Source: Breznakia pachnodae (GTDB lineage: Bacteria > Bacillota_I > Bacilli_A > Erysipelotrichales > Erysipelotrichaceae). From it: a stretch of DNA of 64,000 nt. The notes below the pieces were generated by a model. That model made no database searches. It was not told the origin of the DNA and worked only from the letters and a program-made list of their open reading frames with translations. The number at the start of each line of letters is the position of its first letter. The stretch's first letter is position 1. The stretch is from assembly GCF_030814225.1 (NCBI RefSeq), contig NZ_JAUSUR010000003.1, positions 372,001 through 436,000 on the forward strand. Reading direction: 5' to 3'. The translations under genes were made by a program, and so were the position numbers. Below are positions 52,962 to 63,900 of the stretch, one piece after another.

Positions 52962-53936
52962 ATGGCTGAAAAGAATGTAATCTTAGAAGTTAATAATCTG
53001 ACGAAACACTTCCCGGTTGGAAAAGGAAGAAACAAACAGACAGTTAAGGCTGTTGATGGTGTAAGTTTTAAATTATATGAAGGTGAAACATTAGGACTGG
53101 TTGGAGAATCAGGATGTGGTAAGTCTACACTTGGACGTGCAATTATCCGTTTACATGAACCAACAAGTGGTGAAGTAATCTTTAGAGGTGAAAATGTACT
53201 TGCGAAGTCTCGTAAAGAAATGCGTAAGTTACGTGAAGATATGCAGTTTATCTTCCAAGATCCATATAGTTCATTAAATCCACGTATGAATATTTATAAT
53301 ATCTTAAGTGAACCATTGGTTGCTCATGGATACTTCAAACGTGGTGAAGAGTTAAAGAAAAATGTTCTAGACTTAATGGAAAAATGTGGATTGCCACCTT
53401 ATTACTGTTATCGTTACCCTCACCAATTCTCTGGTGGGCAAAGACAAAGAATTGGGATTGCAAGATCACTTGCATTAAATCCTTCATTCATTATTTGTGA
53501 TGAGCCTGTATCGGCACTGGATGTTTCTATCCAATCACAAATCTTGAACTTAATGATGGATTTGCAGGAAGAACAAAAAATCTCATATATCTTTATCTCA
53601 CATGACTTGAGTGTTGTAAAACATATTAGTGATCGTGTAGGGGTTATGTATTTGGGTTCAATTGTAGAACTGGCTGATAAGGAACAAATCTTTAATAATC
53701 CTCAGCATCCATATACAATGTCATTGATGGCGGCGATTCCAAAACCTGATCCAAATGAAAAAATGGAAATGGAAATGATTAAGGGAGAAATTCCAAGTAA
53801 TGTTAATTTACCTTCTGGATGTAAATTCCACCCTCGTTGTCCATTTGCGAAAGATATCTGTAAAGAGAAAGACCCTGAAGCAAGAGAAATCGCACCAGAT
53901 CATTTTGTTAAGTGTCACTTTGCAGGTGAGTTTTAA
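52962..53936 (+). CDS. oppF: Peptide ABC transporter ATPase (OppF type)
   Basis: 324 residues. Walker A GESGCGKSTLGRA, signature FSGGQRQRIGIARSLAL, Walker B FIICDEPVSALDV, and the C-terminal CKFHPRCPFAKDIC cysteine motif. The start is two bases after the oppD stop, with AAGGAGG inside oppD. Completes the Opp importer. Confidence 0.95.
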   Translation: MAEKNVILEVNNLTKHFPVGKGRNKQTVKAVDGVSFKLYEGETLGLVGESGCGKSTLGRAIIRLHEPTSGEVIFRGENVLAKSRKEMRKLREDMQFIFQDPYSSLNPRMNIYNILSEPLVAHGYFKRGEELKKNVLDLMEKCGLPPYYCYRYPHQFSGGQRQRIGIARSLALNPSFIICDEPVSALDVSIQSQILNLMMDLQEEQKISYIFISHDLSVVKHISDRVGVMYLGSIVELADKEQIFNNPQHPYTMSLMAAIPKPDPNEKMEMEMIKGEIPSNVNLPSGCKFHPRCPFAKDICKEKDPEAREIAPDHFVKCHFAGEF

Positions 53937-54133
53937 TGGCAGAAAAGCGACCAAAACCAAAATTTCGCGATTTAATGAAAAAGCGCGAAGTTGAGGAAGG
54001 AAAAGATGTAGATTTAGAGAAAGGCGACTTTCTAGCAATCTTAATTGCTGCAGCAAGTGTAATCTTGCCAGTAATTCTTGGTTTACTGCTGTTTATATTC
54101 CTGTTCATTACGGTATGGGGATGGATATTCTAA
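53936..54133 (+). CDS. Small membrane protein cotranslated with oppF
   Basis: 65 residues; start codon overlaps the oppF stop (TAATG). A basic/acidic N-terminal half (residues 1-32) is followed by one long hydrophobic helix (about 33-64) ending in Phe. Not a family I recognise. Its position suggests a helper or accessory subunit of the Opp transporter. A strong terminator follows. Confidence 0.65.
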   Translation: MAEKRPKPKFRDLMKKREVEEGKDVDLEKGDFLAILIAAASVILPVILGLLLFIFLFITVWGWIF

Positions 54134-54138
54134 ATTGT

Positions 54139-54172
54139 AAGTAGAAACATCATATGGTGTTTCTACTTTTTA
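54139..54172 (+). terminator. Terminator of the opp operon
   Basis: AAGTAGAAACA (54139-54149) pairs with TGTTTCTACTT (54158-54168), then T-rich sequence. Confidence 0.85.
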
Positions 54173-54185
54173 AAAGAGGTAGTTT

Positions 54186-54605
54186 ATGAGTATAAGTTAT
54201 AAAAATGAAATACCTACAATAGAAGAACTGGAAGAATTATATCAAAGTGTTGGTTGGGAAAACTATGGAAATGGTTTGGATAAACTGCAGGCTTATAAGA
54301 ATTCATTGTGTGTACTATGTGCACGTGAGGAAGGTAAGTTGGTTGGTGTAGTTCGAGTTGTTGGTGATGGTGTTTCAATAATTTATGTACAGGATGTGAT
54401 TGTTCATCCAAAGTATCAGCGCAATGGTATTGGCAAAGCAATGTTTCAGAAAATGGAAATGCTGTTTGAAGATGTATATCAGAAAGTGCTGATTACAGAT
54501 AATCTGAAAGAACGTAAGGATTTTTATAAATCATTGGGTTATAGTACGATTAGTGAGAATCATTGTTGTACCTTTATTAAAGTAAATTTAGAGAAGAAGC
54601 GTTAA
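54186..54605 (+). CDS. GNAT family N-acetyltransferase
   Basis: 139 residues. Acetyl-CoA-binding motif A is VQDVIVHPKYQRNGIGKAMFQKM (about 62-84), with an upstream LVGVVRVVGDG strand; the ending FYKSLGY is typical of GNAT proteins. Transfers acetyl from acetyl-CoA to an amine; substrate unknown. AGAGGT precedes the ATG. Confidence 0.92.
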   Translation: MSISYKNEIPTIEELEELYQSVGWENYGNGLDKLQAYKNSLCVLCAREEGKLVGVVRVVGDGVSIIYVQDVIVHPKYQRNGIGKAMFQKMEMLFEDVYQKVLITDNLKERKDFYKSLGYSTISENHCCTFIKVNLEKKR

Positions 54606-54620
54606 AGTTTCTTCTTTTTT
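54593..54620 (+). terminator. Terminator of the GNAT gene
   Basis: GAAGAAGC (54593-54600) pairs with GTTTCTTC (54607-54614), with a T-run; overlaps the gene's end. Confidence 0.65.
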
Positions 54621-54660
54621 ATTATTTTTGTAATATAATGGTACTAGTGAGGTGGAAAAT

Positions 54661-56355
54661 ATGAAATTTCAAGATTACCAATATGAAAGAATTAATATTG
54701 ATGAATTACGTAATGAAGTAAATTCATATGTAGACAAATTAAAGAATGCAACAGAATATAATGAGTTCTTAAACGCATTTAAAGAAGTATATCGTGTATT
54801 TTCTCATGTAGATACAATGGCAACTCTTTGTGAGGTGCGTTACACGATTAATACGGAAGATGAATTCTACAGTAAGGAAAATGATTTCTGGGATGAGAAT
54901 TCACCGTTTGTTCAACAATTACAGACAGATGTATCAAAGGTAGTATTAGCTAGTTCTTATAAAGAAGAATTAAAGAAAGATGTTCCACATACATATTTCT
55001 TACTATCTGAATTTGCTTTAAAAGCATTCGATGAAAAGATTATGAGTGACTTACAGGAAGAAAATAAACTAGTAAGTGATTACCAGAAGTTAATTGCTGG
55101 TGCTAAAATCGAATTTGACGGCGAAACGTACACGCTGGCAAGTCTTGGTTCGAAAATGGAGGACAAGGATGAGTCGGTGAGAAAAGGCGCTTACAAGGCT
55201 TACTGGGGCTATATGGAAGAACATGAAGCTGATATTGATAGTGTATATGATAAGTTAGTAAAACTAAGAGACAGTATTGCAAAGAAATTAGGATTTAAAA
55301 ACTTTGTGGAACTGGGATACTTACGTATGAATCGTATGGATTATAACGAACGTGATGTAAGTAACTATCGTAAACAAGTATTGGAAGATGTTGTTCCTGT
55401 AGCAACAAAACTATACAATGCGCAAATGAAACGCATTGGTGTAGATAAACTGGAAGTATTCAATAATAACTTTGAGTTTGTCAGTGGAAATCCTACACCA
55501 AAACATTCAAAAGATGAAATGGTGAAGATTGCTCAAAACATGTATCATGAATTATCAGAAGAAACAGGTGAGTTCTTTGACTTTATGATTGAACATGACT
55601 TATTGGACCTAGAAGCAAAACCAGGTAAGATGGGTGGAGGATACTGTACGTATATGTCAGATTATAAATCACCATTTATCTTCTCGAACTTCAATGGTAC
55701 CAGTGGTGATGTAGATGTATTAACACATGAAGCAGGACATGCATTCCAAGTATTCTCTTCAAGATGGATTGAACCAGGAAACTGTATGTGGCCAACGCTT
55801 GAAAGTGCAGAAATTCATTCAATGAGTATGGAATTCTTTGCGTGGCCATGGATGAAGAACTTCTTTGAAGAAGATACTGATAAATACTATTACACACATT
55901 TAGGTGATGCAGTGAAATTCTTACCTTATGGAGTATTGGTTGATCACTTCCAGCATGAAGTATACAACAATGTAGATATGACTCCAGAAGAGCGTAAAGC
56001 AACTTGGAGAAGATTAGAAAAACAATACCTTCCTCATAAGAACTATGATGCAATTCCAGTGTTAGAAAAAGGAACTTGGTGGTTTAGACAACAACATATC
56101 TTTACCAACCCATTCTATTACATTGACTATACATTAGCTCAAGTATGTGCATTCCAGTTCTGGTTAAGATTACAAGAAAACGATCCTACAGCATTCCATG
56201 ACTACTATGAAATTTGTAAGGCAGGTGGAACAATTTCATTTGGCCAAATCGTAGCGAAAGCAAACTTGAAGTCACCATTCCAGGATGGATGTCTAAAAGA
56301 TGTAATGAAATCAATTGATACATACTTATCATCATATGATGATTCAAAATTCTAA
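54661..56355 (+). CDS. M3 family oligoendopeptidase
   Basis: 564 residues from ATG 54661 (GAGGTGG upstream; the GTG at 54652 is part of that site). Zinc motif HEAGH in VLTHEAGHAFQVF, with the downstream glutamate in LESAEIHSMSMEFF. Length fits PepF-like M3 enzymes (about 560-600). It cleaves short peptides inside the cell. With Opp, S9 and M32 enzymes nearby it completes a peptide-use cluster. TATAAT is at 54634-54639. Confidence 0.94.
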   Translation: MKFQDYQYERINIDELRNEVNSYVDKLKNATEYNEFLNAFKEVYRVFSHVDTMATLCEVRYTINTEDEFYSKENDFWDENSPFVQQLQTDVSKVVLASSYKEELKKDVPHTYFLLSEFALKAFDEKIMSDLQEENKLVSDYQKLIAGAKIEFDGETYTLASLGSKMEDKDESVRKGAYKAYWGYMEEHEADIDSVYDKLVKLRDSIAKKLGFKNFVELGYLRMNRMDYNERDVSNYRKQVLEDVVPVATKLYNAQMKRIGVDKLEVFNNNFEFVSGNPTPKHSKDEMVKIAQNMYHELSEETGEFFDFMIEHDLLDLEAKPGKMGGGYCTYMSDYKSPFIFSNFNGTSGDVDVLTHEAGHAFQVFSSRWIEPGNCMWPTLESAEIHSMSMEFFAWPWMKNFFEEDTDKYYYTHLGDAVKFLPYGVLVDHFQHEVYNNVDMTPEERKATWRRLEKQYLPHKNYDAIPVLEKGTWWFRQQHIFTNPFYYIDYTLAQVCAFQFWLRLQENDPTAFHDYYEICKAGGTISFGQIVAKANLKSPFQDGCLKDVMKSIDTYLSSYDDSKF

Positions 56356-56363
56356 GATGATTC

Positions 56364-56389
56364 AGAACTCTCGTAAGGGAGTTCTTTTA
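56364..56389 (+). terminator. Terminator of the M3 peptidase gene
   Basis: AGAACTCTC (56364-56372) pairs with GGGAGTTCT (56377-56385), allowing one G-T pair, then T4. Confidence 0.75.
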
Positions 56390-56463
56390 TAATTCATGAC
56401 AGTTCCAATATAAAAAACTAAATTCTTATATAATATAACTATGGAAAGATAAAAGGTAATGTT

Positions 56464-56697
56464 ATGGCTGATAATATAAGAAAAGTGTTAGCTGGAATAT
56501 CTAGTGTCATGCTAGTACTAATTTTGTTTGTATTCAGTGACGAGTATATAGAATATTGGTGGTTGGTCTTTGGTATTTTATTATCTGTAGAATGTTATTT
56601 GGAGTATAAGGTAAAGGATCGAATCTTTCAAAAATACCTAGCTATTTTTTTCGCAGCGGCTGCTGTTTTTGAAATTTTTATGATTCTTTTTTACTAG
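56464..56697 (+). CDS. Small two- or three-helix membrane protein
   Basis: 77 residues, with hydrophobic segments near 10-24, 30-44 and 57-76. An AAAGG site lies 8 bases before the ATG. No family recognised; stands alone before the enolase promoter region. Confidence 0.6.
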   Translation: MADNIRKVLAGISSVMLVLILFVFSDEYIEYWWLVFGILLSVECYLEYKVKDRIFQKYLAIFFAAAAVFEIFMILFY

Positions 56698-56830
56698 TGA
56701 AAATCAGAAGTATTCTTAGGCTGAATAACAGGAAATAATTACCTCCTAAATAAAGAAATCGTTTACATTTTAAAGGGGTCTAAATGAGGTTGTGAAAAAA
56801 TTAATTTTTCTTTCATTTGCATAGTGTTTA

Positions 56831-56839
56831 TGCTATACT
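56831..56839 (+). promoter_or_regulatory. Extended -10 promoter of eno
   Basis: TGCTATACT (56831-56839) is an extended -10 (TGn before TATACT); the -35 region is weak. 38 bases before the ATG, AAGGAGG present. Confidence 0.55.
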
Positions 56840-56873
56840 AAGTTCGTGATATATAACACAAGGAGGAATTTAG

Positions 56874-58190
<1,317 letters not shown>

Positions 58191-58207
58191 TAAATGTTAA
58201 CTTTAAG

Positions 58208-58239
58208 GAGTATCACAAAATTGTGGTGCTCTTTTTTTT
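58208..58239 (+). terminator. Terminator of eno
   Basis: GAGTATCACAA (58208-58218) pairs with TTGTGGTGCTC (58221-58231) with a mismatch, then T8. Confidence 0.8.
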
Positions 58240-58322
58240 ATGCTGTTACTGTTTTTTTATTACAAATTGTCTAATGTGTAGAGGTGGAAAGAATCAATAA
58301 AGTGAAATCATTTTATTTTAAA

Positions 58323-58351
58323 TGAACGTTTATATAATTTTTAACGACTAA
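58323..58351 (+). promoter_or_regulatory. ECF-type promoter TGAAC-N17-CGACTAA of the second tethered sigma gene
   Basis: TGAAC at 58323-58327 and CGACTAA at 58345-58351, 17 bases apart. Same 12 bases and same spacing as before the first tethered sigma gene and before glgC. The ATG is 79 bases downstream. Confidence 0.75.
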
Positions 58352-58430
58352 CTATAGAGCGAATATGTAACCTATTTATACTTAGGGGAGTCAAACTAAT
58401 GGTTAAGTAGGAGTTTGGAGGGCGCAAACT

Positions 58431-59705
58431 ATGAAAACGGAACGTATAAATAATGATGTTGTCAGTAGGTTTCAAAAGGGGAGTCATGAGGCTTTTGAAG
58501 AGGTTTACAGACACTATAAAAACACACTGTATTTTTTTGCATACACTTTTGTGAATAATCAGGCTGATGCAGAGGAAATTGTGCAAGAATCATTTATTAA
58601 GATTTATCGGAATATTAAATCTTTAAATAATCTTGATGCATTTCATTCTTGGATTTTTATGATTACAGCAAATACAGCAAAATCAATACGTAACAAGAAA
58701 TCAAGAATACTGATTGTAGATGATGATATGTATATGGAAGAGGTGGTAACAGGTAGTGCAAATCCAGTTGAGGATTATGAAAACAAAGAGATTGTAGAAC
58801 TGGTGAAAAATGAAATAAACCAATTACCACTAATTTATATTCAAACGGCGACTCTGCGATATTTAGAAGGATTATCGTTGAATGAAATATCAGAAGTATT
58901 AGATGTAAAAGTGGGAACAATAAAGAATCGTTTGAATCGAATTCGTGGCTCTTTACAATCTGGTCTTAAAAGTAAAGGGATGGATCCAACAAAATACTTG
59001 TCACTTGGATTGTCTCCTTTTGTCGTACAAGCATTTGAAATGATGGAGTCACAGACCCCAATGAATGTTGCTGCAAGTGATGCGGTATATACGAATATCT
59101 TAGCATCTACCCAAAACAAAACTAGTGTCCTTTCATCAACAATGACAAAGGTATTGCTGGCAATATGTCTAGGTGGTAGTGGGTATGCACTATATGCAAA
59201 CTTGGCAACAACAGAAGCTGATGAACCAGTAACAATTACTCAAATTGATTATAGCAATGAATATACTAGTGATACTGTTCCAGTTGAAATAACACTAACT
59301 AATTCAGTGGATGATGAGGATATTAAAATTCAAAAAGATGGAAAAGATATTGAATTTTATAACAAGAATACAACCATCGTATTTGAAGCTAAAGAAAATG
59401 GTGCTTATTCAATACAGGTTGAAGATGAAGTTGAGATGATTAATATCAGTGGAATTGATATGGAAGAACCAATACTAAATGATGTTGTTTATGAAAATGG
59501 AATTCTTATTCTTGATGCAGATGATGAATTAAGTGGTCTATCATTTGAAGATTCATATGTAGAGTATAATGGCACAAAGTATCAACTTGATGGAACGATG
59601 AAAGTCACAGGAGATTTTGATGGAACAGTTTATGTTCACTTATGCGATTTCCTAGGAAATAGTGCTACTTATGAAATGAATATTTCTAAGGAGCGAGTGG
59701 AATGA
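58431..59705 (+). CDS. Membrane-tethered ECF-type sigma factor with extracellular Ig-like domains (copy 2)
   Basis: 424 residues, ATG with GGAGG 9 bases upstream. Sigma region 2 is about residues 18-85 (DAEEIVQESFIKIYR), and region 4 about 118-180 with LSLNEISEVLDVKVGTIKNRL. A hydrophobic helix lies at about 240-258, then about 165 outside residues. These match copy 1 in the same order, e.g. FEAKENGAYSIQVED against FYAQENGEYVVETSN, and the final DGTVYVHLCDFLGNSATYEM. The stop overlaps the start of the next gene (ATGA), so a membrane protein is made in step with it. Confidence 0.88.
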   Translation: MKTERINNDVVSRFQKGSHEAFEEVYRHYKNTLYFFAYTFVNNQADAEEIVQESFIKIYRNIKSLNNLDAFHSWIFMITANTAKSIRNKKSRILIVDDDMYMEEVVTGSANPVEDYENKEIVELVKNEINQLPLIYIQTATLRYLEGLSLNEISEVLDVKVGTIKNRLNRIRGSLQSGLKSKGMDPTKYLSLGLSPFVVQAFEMMESQTPMNVAASDAVYTNILASTQNKTSVLSSTMTKVLLAICLGGSGYALYANLATTEADEPVTITQIDYSNEYTSDTVPVEITLTNSVDDEDIKIQKDGKDIEFYNKNTTIVFEAKENGAYSIQVEDEVEMINISGIDMEEPILNDVVYENGILILDADDELSGLSFEDSYVEYNGTKYQLDGTMKVTGDFDGTVYVHLCDFLGNSATYEMNISKERVE

Positions 59706-60919
59706 AACAAACAGTAATGATAAAAGCAGTAATTGCTGCATTGTTGCTGGGGTTATTTACTTTTTCATATCAAACAGTGTTAGAAGCTAATACGTTTGAG
59801 GTGAAATGTAAAAGTAAAATTTATATGATTGAAGATGGGACGACTAAAGAATTGGATGGTAATGATACAAACTTACAACAGGGAGATACTTTGCGTTTTA
59901 GTTTTTGGTTATCAAGTGAAAGTGGTGATGTACCTGTAAAGATTATTTTTAATGAACTTACAGGAGTGGATTCGTTTTCATCGATAATAGTGAATGGAGA
60001 TCGTTTAGAAAATACAAAATCAATTGATTCTTATTTACTTACTGGTAATGAAGTTAGGATTGATGTTGAAGGAATCTATTCAGGTATTGATATTAGTAAT
60101 ATAAAATCTGAGTTATCAGTTACATCATTAGATAATAAACAAGATGGAAATCATTCTTTTGGGTTTTCATATTTTAGTATGCAGAGTCCAATTGTTCAAT
60201 CCAAAAAGTATACAGTGAATTTTTATGGTGTTCATTCAACTATTATTGAATCAAAACAAGTTGAAAAAAATGAAACTGTAATTGAACCAAAATATGAACT
60301 GGTTGGATATGATGTTCTTGGATTTAATGAAAAAACAGATGGTAGTGGAGATTACTTTAATAATGGTTTTATTGGTAAAGACAGTGATTGGTTTGTGGTG
60401 GTAAAACCGAAAGAGTTTGTTGTTTCTTATTATGTAGATGGTGAGTTATATAAGGCAAGTAAGTTGTTTTATAACGAAGATGCATTTTATATAGAACCAC
60501 CGCAAAAGGAAGGGTATGAATTTGTAGAGTGGTTTGGAAATCTTCATAATATTAAAAATAATGTAAGTCTACATGCAGTTTATAAACATATTGAAACACA
60601 GGAGTACTATATTTCAGAGCAAGCAGAAGCAATTGAAATGGAAGAGAATTATATATCGACCATTGATTATAAAAAAATTAAATCAGATAAAAAGACAAAT
60701 CAAGGAAAGAGTCTAGAAGAGTATTATATATCAGTAAGCAAAGGTGAGGATATTAGCTATGTAAATAATTCGGATTTATTGGTACAGGTTGAAACTGCTT
60801 TGAAAGGTGGGTTGAAATCGCCACTTGGAATTGGGTTGTTTTTACTACTGATTTTATTAATAATTATTTTCTTTTATAAAATTGTAACAAAATCAAAACG
60901 ACTTAAGTCTAACTTATGA
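59702..60919 (+). CDS. Membrane-anchored surface protein with InlB-like repeats
   Basis: 405 residues; start overlaps the sigma gene's stop, with AAGGAG upstream. Signal peptide (1-29), a beta-rich N-terminal domain (30-160), two Listeria-Bacteroides-type beta-grasp repeats (about 169-235 and 238-297, FVEWFGNLHNIKNNVSLHAVYK), a charged linker, and a C-terminal transmembrane helix (about 374-396) with a basic tail. No LPXTG motif, so held by the membrane helix. Could be a partner that touches the sigma factor's outside domain, or an assembly factor for the large protein that follows. Confidence 0.8.
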   Translation: MKQTVMIKAVIAALLLGLFTFSYQTVLEANTFEVKCKSKIYMIEDGTTKELDGNDTNLQQGDTLRFSFWLSSESGDVPVKIIFNELTGVDSFSSIIVNGDRLENTKSIDSYLLTGNEVRIDVEGIYSGIDISNIKSELSVTSLDNKQDGNHSFGFSYFSMQSPIVQSKKYTVNFYGVHSTIIESKQVEKNETVIEPKYELVGYDVLGFNEKTDGSGDYFNNGFIGKDSDWFVVVKPKEFVVSYYVDGELYKASKLFYNEDAFYIEPPQKEGYEFVEWFGNLHNIKNNVSLHAVYKHIETQEYYISEQAEAIEMEENYISTIDYKKIKSDKKTNQGKSLEEYYISVSKGEDISYVNNSDLLVQVETALKGGLKSPLGIGLFLLLILLIIIFFYKIVTKSKRLKSNL

Positions 60920-60959
60920 TTGTTGGAAAAAATGATTTTCACGATTTAAGGAGGGCAAA

Positions 60960-63900
60960 ATGAAAAGAGTAAAACTAACAAAGTTGTGGAAACTTAGTTT
61001 AGCGTTATTTATTTCGTTAGCGAGTATCGGAACCCTAATAAATTCAATGGATTTATTAGCTAGTGAAGAATTCGATATAAATGAAACAATAACAATGAAT
61101 GAAGAGAGTACACAAGCAACGATTACTTTGGATGTAAGTAATATAGATGAAAAATATACAATCCAAAGTATTCAAAATCCAGATGGTTCAGTTATGGATG
61201 TTGTAAATGATCCATCCTATATGGTTAAGGAGAATGGTTTATATACATTTGTAGTTAGCTATATAGATACTACTTCTGAAGAAGTGGAAGAGTTAATCTA
61301 CAACAAAGAGGTAGAAGTTACTCAAATAGGAGTAGATGAACAGAAAGAAGAAATGAAAACTACTGATAAAGTAGAGTCAAAACAACCGAAAACAGTAACA
61401 AATCCAAGTGGGGATAGTCTAACGGTTGAATTTGAAAAAGATGGGGCTGCTAATGTTGATTGGTCAGATGCATCACAAGTTGACTGGAATTTCTATGGTA
61501 CAGAAAAAGTTGTTATTACAGCAGTTTTTTCTGGAAAAGGAAATGATAAAGTTAGAGAAATTGATATTGATATACCTGATGGATATCAGATAATTGGTTA
61601 CTCAGCTAAATCTGGAACAACTTCACAAAATGGAGAATCAATTTTAACAACTACTGAAGAAGTACAACAGGCAATGGAAACTAGTGTACTTACATCACAA
61701 AATGGTGGTGCTTTTGGTAGTGAAAAAGTGGATGGATATAAAACTACTAGTAATGTTGATTATACTGAAGCTAATAAAAGTGGAAAAATTAAATATACAT
61801 TTAATTCAGATGCAGATACTGTTGTATTAACATTGCAGTTAGGTATTGATAAAAAACTATATGATTATTCTGATACAAGAGAAGAGTATTCTGATGCACA
61901 AGGAACAGTAAGTGAAGGAACGTCTAATGGAAAAGTATTAGAGGATTTAAAAGTTACACAGACATCAGGCAGCCAAGTGTTAGAAGAAACAACAAATGCA
62001 AATGTTAAAAAAACGATTGAATCAATGTATTTACATACAGATGGAAGACAGGAGAATATCTATATTGATGATGATGGACTTTCTCCAAATTTTAAACCTT
62101 ATGGAAAACAGATTCATTATGGTAATACCGTAAATACATTTAATATGATGGTTGATGAACTTGTAATAACTTACAATTATCCTGAAGGTGCACAGTTTGT
62201 TGGTATGCCAGAAGACACTACATTTTCAAAAGCAGCAAATATGACATATGTTGATGATCCAGTATCTAGAACACTTACAGTTACCTATACAAACTTTGTG
62301 GCAAGTGGACCAATTTATGATGTTGTTCAACCATTGTTTAAATTGGACGGAGATGTATATGGGACAGATGGAATAAAAAATCCAACTGCAACTTTTACTT
62401 CAACGATGGCTACAAAAGTATATGGTAATGAAAACTACTATATTACAAATAGTTCGTTTGTAACTAATCTAATTGATAAAGATGTTCCATTAACGATTGT
62501 AGGATATGATCAAAAAGTATATGATTATAAACTTAATGGTTATGAAGATGGCTATCAATTTTTAGGTAATTACTCGGTTACAAATCCATCTTATGTAAAT
62601 AAAGAGGATATAGATTTGGAGTGGACATTTGACAGCAGTCTGGGAATTCGAATTGTAAGATTAGCATTACCTACTGGAACTAAGATTTCAGATGTGAAAA
62701 TATATACGACAAAGAGTCCAAGTGGAATATCTTTAGCAGATATGAAGAGTATAAATTCAACTACTGGTGAAGGTGCAATTATAGACGCAGATAAATTAGG
62801 GTTAGATAACGATGACTATATCACAAAGGTTGAAGGTGTAATTGATTCCTATACTGCACAAGCAAACAATAACGTGGCGTGGGCTATGAAAACATTTGGA
62901 TATTGTGCGTATGGAAGTATTCAAAATGGTAGTGGAGGAAGCCATACTCTTACAATTGATGGTGTAACTGCTACATCAAATATTACCACGACACCAGATC
63001 GAATAATTAATGGAGGTCCAGTAACAACGAATACATTAAAAGGAGCATATTATCCTGGTGATTCAATTTCTGTACAAACAAAATTTACAACATATATAAA
63101 TACATATAATCGTTCAAAACAAGTTACTGATGATTTTCTTCAAGATCCAAATGTATATATAAGAGTACCAGAGGGGTTCTCGCTGGATGAAACTAGTCTG
63201 AAACTAACGTGGAATAATACAGATGTAACAGACGAGGCGACGTTAGTCAGTAAGTACGTAGATACTAATGATGGAGCTACTGTTTATAAATATTCATTCA
63301 CTGATGAATTTAGTGTGATGGTAGGAGTTCAAACAAAAGGTGATTCAGCAGGATATAATGATAATATTAATCTTACTGTAGATTTCAACTTAAAAGTATC
63401 AGTTAATAACCAGGGTACAGCTGCAATTCCTTTGAGGGATATTGTGATGGTAGAGGGAAAAGGAAATTTTGTTGGTTATGATGGTCACCAAAATTATATT
63501 CGAACTGATGATTTTGGATTAACATCAACTGGGAATAATTTAATGGCACCAGATACAACACGAACAATTACAGTGGTAAAATTACCAGAACTTCAAGTAT
63601 CTTCAGGTATTCGTGTGAAAGACTCTGGAAATAGCTTTTCTACTTATGATGGTAGCGATAGTTCAATTGCTGGATTATCTAGAAGTAAAAAAGCAGAAAT
63701 AGAAATTTCTTATTTCAATAATGCACCTAATACATTTGGAACTGCAAGTATTTATTTCCCGATTCCTAAAGAAGGGAAAGATTATGGTAAATACTTTAAT
63801 AATAAAGCATTAAGCGATCCGATTAATAATCCGGATTCGGCACCATTTACTTGGAGCGCAAATCTTACTGGAGAAATATCAATTCCAGGATTTACAACAT

